Translations under genes and position numbers: made by a program | Notes under the pieces: generated by a model | What the model saw: the letters and a program-made list of their open reading frames with translations, nothing else | What the model was told of the DNA's origin: nothing | Database searches by the model: none | Part shown: in pieces, positions 1-7,935 of the stretch | How positions within the stretch are numbered: position 1 is the stretch's first letter | Layout of the letters: each line of letters opens with the position of its first letter | IMG/VR virus record: IMGVR_UViG_3300010392_000215 | Span: 1 to 20,379 of that record | Length of the DNA stretch: 20,379 nt | Source: a virus | Strand: one strand, 5' to 3'

Positions 1-3000
1 GAACCTGCTCACTTGAATACGGTTTGCCTATCTTCTTAACATCCATATAAACAAGGTTAGACTCTCCTTCAAAGGGAGATGTACCAGGCCTGCCCGGAGT
101 AAGCTCTTTACTTTTTATCTCAACAGCATCCAAATCCAGATGAGAGGCCTTCATACTTGATACGCCGCTACGTTCCAGATTTTCCATGTATTCAAGATAT
201 TCAGACTCAAATAAACGGTAAAAATCTTCCTGTTCTTTTACCGGCAAAGCAGGAATGCGCCCGGTAACCTTTCTGGCCCCACCAATTATATCTTTAGCCC
301 CGAAACTTTTTAAAGGTTCGCCCAGTTTGCGGTGTAGATCCAAATTTTCCGAAAGCAGTTCAGCTACAATTTTATCACCGTGCTCATTCATAAAATCCAG
401 AGTGTCATTAGACGACACAGCAGAATCACTATCAGCCGTGGTGCTGGCATTAAGCGAAGCCATTTTCTTTTGCAGTACGGCGGCAGGTCTTTTCTCTGCG
501 GGAATATCTGCATTGAGAAGTGTGAAACCCGGCAGTTCCACCTGCCCGGTACGATGAATACGACCAAGGGTCTGCATAAAAGTATCAATATTCTTTTCTG
601 CCTGAGCAATCAGCATCCTACGCGGACGCTGATCCTTAAATTTCTCACTTGCATGCAGAGACAACCCCGTTGAACCGGCGCAATTGATGATAACAGCATC
701 AATAGAACCACCGTTGAATCCATCAATTACTGTGCGCGGAGCAGTTTTCTTTCTTTTATAATAAGTTGGTGCGTTCTTATCGCTATAGTCGATTGAGTGT
801 TCCCGACCTGTGATTTCATCAACCACATACCCGGAATTAGTAAGTTCCTGACGTATGAAATCGATAGGACTCATGGGAAGACCAGACAAATCAATATTAC
901 GAATATCGCGCTTGATTGAATTGAAATGACGCACTGCAACAGGACCGAGTTCAGAATCCGTGAGTCTTTTCTTTTGTTTCACTCCAAAAGGATCACCGAT
1001 CACTATTTCACGAGATCTCTCCAGATAGCGTTCAAGCAGATCCCCAAAATGAATATCAATGATTTGACCGGGAGCAATGTCGTTGTCTTTAGCATAGCTT
1101 TCAACCATAGAACCCATGGTGTTTGCTAAAGCAATAACGGGTTTCTCACCACGCTCAAGATGATTCCGTGCCATTTCAACCGTGGCTTCAGCCTTCAGAC
1201 ACAAAAGCATCTGATCAATCACGTTGTGCATCAGACTGGTGAAGTTCGTACTGGCTGCGCCAGCCTCACCGACAGAACCATCTGGAAGGATATTATTGCC
1301 GGCAGAAGAAAGCTCAGTGTCGATCGAGGCAAGAGCACCGGCTTTCAGATCGTCAAATACAATTATATCCTGCATGACCCTGCCGACCGCATCGGCAAGT
1401 TTCTTTGAGGCGGGGACCGTCTTGGTATCGAATGTCACCCCTTCGAACGATCGCTCCCTACGGACATACTGACCGGATTCGGTCAACATAGTGGCAACCA
1501 CCTGCTGCATCGGCACACCGCCGCTGGAAATAGCCTCACCAAGCTGGGAAACATCATCTACAGCCTTAACCATGTCCGTTTTAAAATAGAGATCCATAAC
1601 ATCCGGGCGCTTGGCAAAAGTCGCACTGGAATAAAAAGCACCGTATGGGCTTTCCTGAAGGATCTCGCGAACAAATTGAGAACGGGGCATCTTGCCCTTA
1701 GCAGGAGTGACGGAACTGCCGCCAGCGTTATGACTTTCATCAAGAATAAACATTGCACGGGAAGCAATGCCCCTTATGAATTGCTGACGAGGATTTTTCT
1801 TTTTACCTAAGGATTGGAGCTGATTATAGGTTGTGAAAACAACATCGTATTTATCGGTACGTTCAGCAGCAATATCCAGCATCAGCTTTTGTTTCTTAAC
1901 CGGGGAATGCTTTTCGGTTAAACTGCCATCACCCTTTTTAAATACGCTGTCTTTTTTCTCTATATTGGTGATAAAAATCCCTTCCTGCGATTCACCTATA
2001 TCATCCATATCACGGATCATATCACCATACAGGTTGGGTTTTTCAGTAAGAAAAACAGGGATCACCCCGTTACGCCGGGCGTAGCGAATTATAGCAGCAT
2101 TGACGCGACCTTTACCGATACCGGTCTGGTCTCCAATGATGAAACCTTTGCGTTCTTTGAGATTAGAGATGGCAAGACCTACAGCGTCCACCTGTTCGGC
2201 GGCAAGAACCTTGCCCAGCTCCTGTACGCTATAGCCCAGTTCGGAAGCTACAAAGCTATCAACATTGCCATATTTTGAATCAAGAAGGGATAGCGCGTTC
2301 TCTGTCGCATGCGCCATGTTTCGAGGAGTGAGAACTTCCATGGAAGTCCCCGACGAAGAGGGAGTATATCCGACTTGAAAATCTGTCTCTACCTCTCCAT
2401 TCCGTACCCTGCGATGGTTCTGGCCCACTCTTCCGCGCTCAGATCTTCTTGAAGCGGATCCGGATCGTCCTGCCGTCTCAGAACTCCTTTCAGCGGAAAC
2501 TCGTCCAGACTTGGAATCAGAGCTAGATTTTCTTTCATCTGCAATTTCAATGTCTCGTTTTGATCGACCAGAATCAGTCCTAAAATGTTCCGATTCTTCT
2601 CGCTCAGATCCCCGACCGTATCCCCGAACCTTTCGAATAGAATCATTTCCACTTCCTGCGCTACTTCCACCGGATTCTCTTCGCGCTCCAGCATCAGCTG
2701 CACTCTCAGAGACAGAAGAGTCCAATAATAGTCCCTTGTCTCCACTTCTGTTTTTCCTTCTGGAAGCCAGACTCTTGTTATCATCTGTGCTGCTGGATTC
2801 TCCTCCAGTTCCTTGGGAACTACGTAATACTTCCCTATCTTGGGTATATACGGATTGTTCATTGAATTCATCAAACTTTGTCTCCAGCTCCTCAAATGAT
2901 TCGTAAACACGGGGCAACTCAGCAGCAGGTTGCGGACGGGAGGATTTTCCGCGACCGTTAATCACGATAATATCAATCGGATATGCAGCCCCTTGTCTGC

Positions 3001-5863
3001 TGTACATTTTACCATCAAGGGTAAAATGGTCAACGACATTATATTCATTAAATAATGTGGAGTAAAAAGCTCTCTGTGTTTGAGCTCGATACTTTTTCTG
3101 TCTAGTCTCAGTATTACCCTTTTTACCGCCTATAATGATGACAGCTTTCCCGTCATCCTTCATGGCATGCAGGGCATGCAACGCAATCGCATGATCCAAT
3201 TCCTTAGTACGATATTGATTATTTATTTTCCATATCTTCGGCTTGCCATTTTCACGAAGCCGGCCAAAAGGAGGATTCATTACAACGGCATCAAATTTAC
3301 CTTCCGGCAGAAAGACCGTTGCATCATTATTATGGACAGTTTTAAATTTATGAAATTTTTTAAGATTAGAAACTCTGTCTTTACTAAGCTCATTAACTAA
3401 AACTTTGCCTTCCGCCGCAGCGAGAACAAGCATACCATTTCCGGCTGTAGGCTCATAAACCTTGCTCTGTTCAGAGATACCAGCAAGCTCGGAAGCCAGA
3501 AACGCAATCGGAGCCGGAGTACTGTAAGCCTGATTGTTAACAGAAGAACTAGAACGCACGCCAAGAACAGGCTGTTGCTCATAAAGGGCAACCATATCTT
3601 TAAATATTTCCTGACTGGAACGGCCCTGCTTACGTAACTCTCGTACACGCCCTTTTGCCGCAAGAACAGTCGCTACTTCGAAATCCTCATCAAAGGCCTT
3701 GGCTTCTTCAGAGCCAGGAAGAACTTCACGATCTATCCCTTTCTCGCCCAGATCATGCTTAATGAATTTTCGAGCTTCGGTAATTGATTTAAAATTACGC
3801 CCTGAAGCCAATTCGTTCACAACAGAATCCACTGTCATGTGCTGCACATCTTCTGATGCCTGACGCTTTGACGTCATGACGTCTTGACGTTGTGACGGTT
3901 CAGCTATTTCCATTTCGAAAACAGTTGGTCCAACTTCAATTGGCTCCAAAGATGAACCACCTTGCACAGGCACTGCCGGCAGATCCACAGCAACAGGATC
4001 TTGAGGTGCTGTAGCAGATCTTGTTTCGAGTTCCTGAACTGCCACATCCCAAGCATCTTTAAGAGACTGATCCCATTCACGGTTAAACTGCCCGGCATCA
4101 GCTGCATCCTGATCATAATCAGGATGAGCCACAACTTCAGAATCTACAGGACGGAATTGACCAACTCCATCAAAAGAAGCAGGAGCTACTGGATGCTCTA
4201 CAGGAAGAGCTTCAGGACTACGCGTTGGTTTACGAATCCCTTCACGCATCTGCCAAAGTTGATCCAGATCAGCTTCAGCAGGTTTACCGGCCACAACTTC
4301 CGGAGTGGCCATACCGAACATACCGGAAGCTTTACGAAACCTGTTTTCTCGATACTGGTCACTGAAACCGGTCATTCCACCGACTTTGCCTGAAACCACC
4401 TGAGGCGGGTTCTGCAACAACAGATCTATCGGTTCAAACGGAGCTGGAACTTGCGGATCTCCGGACACAGACAGCGACTCAGCACCAGCAAATTCAGCAG
4501 GCCTCCATCCGTCACGTATAGCCATTTCACGTTTGATGCGCTGCTCAAGATCAGGCTCAGGCCTGTGACGATAACGCTCCTGAATCCCTGCCTTCAAATC
4601 AGACATTCCAGCCGGGGACTCAAACTGCGAATCAATCACCTGCTGCATGCCAAAGCCGGATTGTTCAGTTCCCTGCTCTTTTTCCTGCTGGGAATAAAAT
4701 TCACTCATGCGCTGCAAAGGAGACCTTATATCCGGCTCTTTCCGCGCTTCCATGTTCTGACGGCTTGACGTCATGCCGTCATGACGTTCTAAAGCTTCGG
4801 CGTCACCTTCAAGCAGATCCACGGTTGCGCCGGCTTTGATCTGCTCAATCTGCTCGATGAAACTCTGATTGGAACTTTCTTCCTCTCCGGACAGACCAGC
4901 AGGGCCGGACATCACAGAACCACCAACACCAGTTAGTGCAGCAGGACCGATTACGTTCACGCCTTCTTTAGCTGCTTGTTTAACTCGCTTCCAGACACCG
5001 GGCTTCATTTCCCCGGTTTCAATATAATGTGCCAGATCCTTTGAGATAGACTCTGCCGGTTCTTCAGCCCATTCACTGATTCCTTCTACAGCACCGGAAC
5101 CAACATGTTTGGCTGTCTTAGCTGCAATCCCCTGCCCGGCCTTGGAAAACATTTTACCAAAGGAAAGAGCGTTCAGCCCGGCACTGGCCAAAGCCATGAG
5201 CTCGCCGGCACGAGCTGCTTCCTTTTCTGAACCACCGGCTTCCAAAACTTCCCGGTATGTGCTGGTCCCTTCCATTGCACCACCGCCTGCACCAGCTCCC
5301 AGAGCCTGCCCGATACGCGCAGCGCGTTCAAGAACCTTTGGAGTAAGCTGCAAAGCCTTCCCGCCAACCTGAACAACCTTACCAACAGCAGCTCCCGGAA
5401 TCATAGCCGCCCCCAGGGAAGGAGCTAAGTTACCAACCTGATACGACCACCAGTCACCGCGCTTCAATAGTGCTGGATTATCCACCACATTACCCTGCAA
5501 CTCCTTGGCAGGGGCATGGTATTCACGCAACGGCTTGTAGTAATCTGCGATCGCTTCCCCGGCTTCAGTCACAGACCCACTGTCCACCCGGTTACCCAGC
5601 CACTGTAGCCCAGCACCAAAAGATTCCCCCAGCCCGGCAGATCCGGCGGCAAGTCCATGATACATCCCCTCAGCGGAATCAATGGCTGAATCTACGAAAG
5701 GCATTCCAAAGCCGGATCGCTCCGGAACAGCGGTATCAGTATGCGCCTTAGCTCCAGACAAAAAGACCGGGCCTCCCTGATCAGGAGAACCCGGTGCATT
5801 CTGTGTGTTATGTTCAATTTCCAGTTCCCTGACAGCCTGGTCAAACAAGGCATTCATATCCAT
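1..5863 (-). CDS. Giant DarB-like polyvalent virion protein: N6-adenine methylase plus strawberry-notch helicase (3'-truncated by window edge)
   Basis: One frame is open from ATG 5863 (GGAGGG upstream, 2 bases after the previous stop) to the window edge, 1954 codons. Residues about 60-280 are Gly/Ala-rich with hydrophobic runs near 145-165, as in ejected internal virion proteins. Residues about 770-960 are a Rossmann N6-adenine methylase: SAM motif EPTAGNGML at 804-812 and catalytic NPPFGR at 863-868. Residues about 985-1160 are a Ser/Arg/Gly-rich linker. An SF2 helicase of the strawberry-notch type follows: GDQTGIGKGR with K1251, DESH at 1375-1378, GSTGLSLH at 1730-1737 and arginine-finger motif GRIHRTGQ at 1767-1774. 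P1 DarB, a virion protein protecting incoming DNA from type I restriction, and the 'polyvalent proteins' share this architecture. Position at the end of the ejection-protein block fits injection with the genome. Domain calls are firm; the anti-restriction role is inferred. No stop or frameshift was found at the motif positions checked, which are all in one frame. Confidence 0.88.
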   Translation of the reverse strand, partial: MDMNALFDQAVRELEIEHNTQNAPGSPDQGGPVFLSGAKAHTDTAVPERSGFGMPFVDSAIDSAEGMYHGLAAGSAGLGESFGAGLQWLGNRVDSGSVTEAGEAIADYYKPLREYHAPAKELQGNVVDNPALLKRGDWWSYQVGNLAPSLGAAMIPGAAVGKVVQVGGKALQLTPKVLERAARIGQALGAGAGGGAMEGTSTYREVLEAGGSEKEAARAGELMALASAGLNALSFGKMFSKAGQGIAAKTAKHVGSGAVEGISEWAEEPAESISKDLAHYIETGEMKPGVWKRVKQAAKEGVNVIGPAALTGVGGSVMSGPAGLSGEEESSNQSFIEQIEQIKAGATVDLLEGDAEALERHDGMTSSRQNMEARKEPDIRSPLQRMSEFYSQQEKEQGTEQSGFGMQQVIDSQFESPAGMSDLKAGIQERYRHRPEPDLEQRIKREMAIRDGWRPAEFAGAESLSVSGDPQVPAPFEPIDLLLQNPPQVVSGKVGGMTGFSDQYRENRFRKASGMFGMATPEVVAGKPAEADLDQLWQMREGIRKPTRSPEALPVEHPVAPASFDGVGQFRPVDSEVVAHPDYDQDAADAGQFNREWDQSLKDAWDVAVQELETRSATAPQDPVAVDLPAVPVQGGSSLEPIEVGPTVFEMEIAEPSQRQDVMTSKRQASEDVQHMTVDSVVNELASGRNFKSITEARKFIKHDLGEKGIDREVLPGSEEAKAFDEDFEVATVLAAKGRVRELRKQGRSSQEIFKDMVALYEQQPVLGVRSSSSVNNQAYSTPAPIAFLASELAGISEQSKVYEPTAGNGMLVLAAAEGKVLVNELSKDRVSNLKKFHKFKTVHNNDATVFLPEGKFDAVVMNPPFGRLRENGKPKIWKINNQYRTKELDHAIALHALHAMKDDGKAVIIIGGKKGNTETRQKKYRAQTQRAFYSTLFNEYNVVDHFTLDGKMYSRQGAAYPIDIIVINGRGKSSRPQPAAELPRVYESFEELETKFDEFNEQSVYTQDREVLRSSQGTGGESSSTDDNKSLASRRKNRSGDKGLLLDSSVSESAADAGARRESGGSSAGSGNDSIRKVRGYGRGSEREESEHFRTDSGRSKRDIEIADERKSSSDSKSGRVSAERSSETAGRSGSASRRSERGRVGQNHRRVRNGEVETDFQVGYTPSSSGTSMEVLTPRNMAHATENALSLLDSKYGNVDSFVASELGYSVQELGKVLAAEQVDAVGLAISNLKERKGFIIGDQTGIGKGRVNAAIIRYARRNGVIPVFLTEKPNLYGDMIRDMDDIGESQEGIFITNIEKKDSVFKKGDGSLTEKHSPVKKQKLMLDIAAERTDKYDVVFTTYNQLQSLGKKKNPRQQFIRGIASRAMFILDESHNAGGSSVTPAKGKMPRSQFVREILQESPYGAFYSSATFAKRPDVMDLYFKTDMVKAVDDVSQLGEAISSGGVPMQQVVATMLTESGQYVRRERSFEGVTFDTKTVPASKKLADAVGRVMQDIIVFDDLKAGALASIDTELSSAGNNILPDGSVGEAGAASTNFTSLMHNVIDQMLLCLKAEATVEMARNHLERGEKPVIALANTMGSMVESYAKDNDIAPGQIIDIHFGDLLERYLERSREIVIGDPFGVKQKKRLTDSELGPVAVRHFNSIKRDIRNIDLSGLPMSPIDFIRQELTNSGYVVDEITGREHSIDYSDKNAPTYYKRKKTAPRTVIDGFNGGSIDAVIINCAGSTGLSLHASEKFKDQRPRRMLIAQAEKNIDTFMQTLGRIHRTGQVELPGFTLLNADIPAEKRPAAVLQKKMASLNASTTADSDSAVSSNDTLDFMNEHGDKIVAELLSENLDLHRKLGEPLKSFGAKDIIGGARKVTGRIPALPVKEQEDFYRLFESEYLEYMENLERSGVSSMKASHLDLDAVEIKSKELTPGRPGTSPFEGESNLVYMDVKKIGKPYSSEQV
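2389..2871 (-). CDS. Overprinted small gene inside the giant protein's linker (unknown function)
   Basis: A 160-residue ORF in the +1 frame relative to the giant gene, lying wholly inside its methylase-helicase linker. ATG 2871 was chosen because GGAG lies 10 bases upstream and GAGGAG just before that; ATG 2910 would add 13 residues and ATG 2862 is a third option. The product is protein-like: 21 Leu (13 as CTG), Pro mostly CCG or CCA, alternating charged and hydrophobic positions predicting helices (residues about 48-80 and 95-120), no Cys and three Trp. The main frame over the same bases is low-complexity, with about 19 of 25 Arg codons being AGA, AGG or CGA. This contrast suggests that selection acts mainly on the +1 frame here. 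I recognise no family. Alternatives are a chance open frame or a product of +1 frameshifting from the methylase. Expression is unproven. Confidence 0.62.
   Translation of the reverse strand: MNSMNNPYIPKIGKYYVVPKELEENPAAQMITRVWLPEGKTEVETRDYYWTLLSLRVQLMLEREENPVEVAQEVEMILFERFGDTVGDLSEKNRNILGLILVDQNETLKLQMKENLALIPSLDEFPLKGVLRRQDDPDPLQEDLSAEEWARTIAGYGMER
2882..2893 (-). promoter_or_regulatory. Ribosome binding site candidate for the overprinted gene
   Basis: On the minus strand, GAGGAG (2893-2888) and GGAG (2885-2882) precede ATG 2871; the nearer one is spaced 10 bases from it. Both lie within codons of the giant gene encoding a Glu-Glu-Leu-Glu stretch, so they could be incidental. They nevertheless make 2871 the best-supported start of the embedded ORF. 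Confidence 0.45.
3861..3900. repeat. Five tandem 8-bp TGACGNNN repeats inside the giant gene
   Basis: On the plus strand five consecutive octamers begin with TGACG at 3861, 3869, 3877, 3885 and 3893; their last three bases are CTT, TCA, TCT, TTG and GTT. The second unit is the perfect palindrome TGACGTCA. The array lies just upstream of the methylase domain and is translated on the minus strand as RQDVMTSKRQ and flanking residues, at about residues 655-668. Because 8 is not a multiple of 3, gain or loss of one unit would shift the frame of the giant gene. Confidence 0.85.
4758..4789. repeat. Second TGACGNNN octamer cluster (four units)
   Basis: Four consecutive octamers at 4758, 4766, 4774 and 4782 read TGACGGCT, TGACGTCA, TGCCGTCA and TGACGTTC, so one unit has an A-to-C change. 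The second unit is again the palindrome TGACGTCA. The minus-strand translation is RHDGMTSSRQ at about residues 359-368, similar to the peptide of the other cluster about 890 bp away. The two clusters appear related by sequence, not only by period. Confidence 0.8.
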
Positions 5864-5865
5864 AA

Positions 5866-7413
5866 TTACCCTCCATACCTGCTTGAGCTTACTCCGGGTC
5901 TGGTCGGCACTGTCCGGATATCTTTCTGTTTATTCAAAATTCGTTTCGCACCTTCAACACCATATTGCTGGATGAGAGTCTTGATCTCATCCACCTGCTT
6001 ACGCTGGTCCGGATTTTCAGCCGGAATATGGCCGGAGCCCCGCTGAAGGATCTGCTGATAAATTCCAACCGCCTGCCCGGCAGCCTGTAATCTGGTTTTA
6101 TCGGCCTCGGTTTCAGGTTTCCACTGTCCCGAATTATAGCTTTCGACCAGCTTGGAGGCATCGTTAAAAGCATTGTTACCTTCATCTGTGAGTTCACCGG
6201 TAGTAAAATCAATCAAGGTTTTGCCTTTCTGATGGAACGGCTTGAGTGCATCACCAAGGGACTTGCGCATCTGAACCAATTGTTCAGCAGCCTGTTTATC
6301 CGGTATGTTTGCGGTTTCAGCCTGAATCTTTTCAGTCTCGGATTGAATCTTCCCGGTCGAGGCACGGGACTTGTCGGCATCAGCATATGTCTTTCCGGTC
6401 TGCGCTTTGGTATGGGCTATATCTGCCTGACCTTTAATAAGCCCCTGCTTTCTCTCACGCAGATCCATAGTGGTACGAACATACCCCGGTAGCCGATCCA
6501 AAGAATCAACCATCATTGTCTGACCGTTATCCTCATCCAGCACCATGAAATGCGTACCTTGAGAATAATCAAGACTGTTCTGGGGGACGGCCTGAATCAT
6601 ATGTCCGTCTTTATTCACCAGCGAGATCCACTTGGAAGGATCTTTTAGATTTTGAGCATTACCTAGTCTCGTAGCTTCCATATACCGGTCAGCAGCTCCA
6701 GCAAAAACAGGATTATATGTCCTGCCGCCCTGCATAGTCTTTTCCCCGGCTAGAAACTGTTGAATGACATTTCCGGTCTGCTCAATAGTCAGCCTGCGTC
6801 CTGTAGGAGCCCAGCCACCTTCTTTGTCGGATCGAAATTCTATGCCGTAAGTTTTGGAGCGCGGATCAAAGTCTGTGAGTCTATAAGGCATGGGAGCAAG
6901 TTCAGAAGCTCTTTTCATATCAATGACAGCCGCATCAAAATTGCCTTGGGAAATCTCATTTAACGCGCTACCACCTACCTTCCTAAATTCCTTATAGGTC
7001 TGATCAATCTTATGCATTCTGCGTTGCTTAAGGGCTTCTTTCCCGGCTTCAAACTTTGTAGCCAAGTCAGCAGCATGACCAAACGCAGAAATACCTACCA
7101 ATGTCTTAGGAGGCTCAATGGCATCAAAGTCCCAATCATTCTGTCTAAGTTTGCCCAGCAATCTTTCTGTTTCTTTTTGGACAGCACTATTAAAACGGAG
7201 CTGTTCTGCCTGCTGGAATTGACCGTATCGAGTGTATGCCTTCTGCTGGTTGCGCGAGCTAATTCCATCGGGCATTCCCTGACCAGAAGCCAAATTATTA
7301 TATGCGCGATCCACCTGCTGACCATCAGAATAGGCATTCATAGCATCAGTCAAACCGCCCATAGCACCCACAATCTGACCAGCTGTCTCATCTCCTAAAA
7401 AACCGAATCCCAT
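5866..7413 (-). CDS. Long helical internal virion (DNA ejection) protein candidate
   Basis: A 515-residue protein starting at ATG 7413 after a GGGGGG tract. It opens with a Gly-rich hydrophobic stretch (residues 1-25), then is mainly helical and charged. Residues about 330-375 form a short-period repeat of Thr-Gly-Lys and Ala/Glu-Thr units (AQTGKTYADADKS, STGKIQSETEK), a pattern seen in long coiled coils of phage internal proteins. No enzyme motif was found. It sits directly upstream of the giant enzyme (2 bases between stop and ATG) and downstream of two other low-complexity proteins, the place where P22-type phages encode ejection proteins. The ejection role is inferred from position and composition. 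Confidence 0.6.
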   Translation of the reverse strand: MGFGFLGDETAGQIVGAMGGLTDAMNAYSDGQQVDRAYNNLASGQGMPDGISSRNQQKAYTRYGQFQQAEQLRFNSAVQKETERLLGKLRQNDWDFDAIEPPKTLVGISAFGHAADLATKFEAGKEALKQRRMHKIDQTYKEFRKVGGSALNEISQGNFDAAVIDMKRASELAPMPYRLTDFDPRSKTYGIEFRSDKEGGWAPTGRRLTIEQTGNVIQQFLAGEKTMQGGRTYNPVFAGAADRYMEATRLGNAQNLKDPSKWISLVNKDGHMIQAVPQNSLDYSQGTHFMVLDEDNGQTMMVDSLDRLPGYVRTTMDLRERKQGLIKGQADIAHTKAQTGKTYADADKSRASTGKIQSETEKIQAETANIPDKQAAEQLVQMRKSLGDALKPFHQKGKTLIDFTTGELTDEGNNAFNDASKLVESYNSGQWKPETEADKTRLQAAGQAVGIYQQILQRGSGHIPAENPDQRKQVDEIKTLIQQYGVEGAKRILNKQKDIRTVPTRPGVSSSRYGG

Positions 7414-7422
7414 ACAGCCCCC

Positions 7423-7926
7423 CTACGACATTAAATATATTCCAAGACCAATGGCAGCACCCACAGCTGCACCGATGGGTCCAGCAGAAGAACCTGCGGC
7501 GGCTCCACCGGCGACAGTTCCACCGGCAGCAGCTCCACCGGCAGCCGCTCCACCGGCGGCAGCTCCACCAGCAGCAGCTCCACCGGCGGCAGCTCCACCG
7601 GCAGCAGCTCCACCTGCGGCAGCTCCACCGGCAGCAACTCCAGCAGCAGCTCCACCGGCAACAGCTCCACCGGCGGCAACTCCAGCAGTGGTTCCAGTTG
7701 TCAGTGCAGTGCCACCGATTATGCCTGCCTCAGTCATAGCTGTTGATGCAGACATCCCCATCATACCGCCCTGAAATCCTGAAACAGCAGCTCCTGTAGC
7801 AGACTTCCCCGGCTTCTTTTGAGTTGGGGTTTTCCGGCTCATCATTGAAGCAGTATTGGAAGCAGCCGCCATACCGGACAGGGCTTTATCACCAGGGTTC
7901 TCAACTTCAAACATTCCTAAAGGCAT
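7423..7926 (-). CDS. Glycine-zipper repeat protein, candidate membrane-active ejection protein
   Basis: A 167-residue protein with a strong GGAGGG site before ATG 7926. The N-terminus (1-50) holds a basic stretch (RKTPTQKKPGK). Residues about 84-142 are a tandem array of the pentapeptide Ala-Ala-Gly-Gly-Ala, giving overlapping GGAAAG and GxxxG patterns. The C-terminus (about 145-167) is hydrophobic and small-residue rich, with GAAVGAAIGLGIYLM. Glycine zippers pack helices in membranes and occur in some pore-forming and phage ejection proteins. The neighbours are other candidate ejection proteins. Pore function is inferred; an alternative is an unstructured spacer produced by repeat expansion. 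The proline- and leucine-rich ORFs in the other frames of this stretch are repeat shadows. Confidence 0.65.
   Translation of the reverse strand: MPLGMFEVENPGDKALSGMAAASNTASMMSRKTPTQKKPGKSATGAAVSGFQGGMMGMSASTAMTEAGIIGGTALTTGTTAGVAAGGAVAGGAAAGVAAGGAAAGGAAAGGAAAGGAAAGGAAAGGAAAGGAAAGGTVAGGAAAGSSAGPIGAAVGAAIGLGIYLMS
7502..7678. repeat. 15-bp tandem repeat array (glycine-zipper coding)
   Basis: On the plus strand the unit GCTCCACCGGCRGCA repeats with few substitutions: nine consecutive 15-bp units at 7502-7636, one shortened 12-bp unit at 7637-7648, and two further units at 7649-7678. Length changes keep the frame, so copy number can vary without destroying the protein. Variation between units is mostly synonymous, pointing to selection for the encoded Ala/Gly pattern. 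Confidence 0.88.
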
Positions 7927-7935
7927 AAATCCCTC

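Noticed and set aside
2511-2906. Plus-strand ORF of 131 codons opposite the linker and overprinted region
   Set aside because: It is the complement of the Ser/Arg-rich linker. The product is a Ser/Leu/Pro-rich sequence of the kind produced by antisense reading, without a Shine-Dalgarno site that I could see, and no other plus-strand gene is supported.
3397-3663. Second minus-frame ORF over the methylase domain (and similar ones at 3904-4134, 5173-5385, 5934-6212)
   Set aside because: They lack protein-like patterns and the main frame there carries intact conserved motifs, unlike the low-complexity main frame at the proposed overprinted site.
3861-3900. The TGACG octamers read as a CRISPR array or as regulator operator sites
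   Set aside because: The units are only 8 bp with no spacers, inside a coding region. No promoter is nearby.
7451-7774. Plus-strand Pro/Ala-rich ORF and a minus-strand Pro/Val/Leu ORF over the glycine repeat
   Set aside because: The 15-bp unit lacks stops in these frames, so they stay open automatically. The products are simple repeats.
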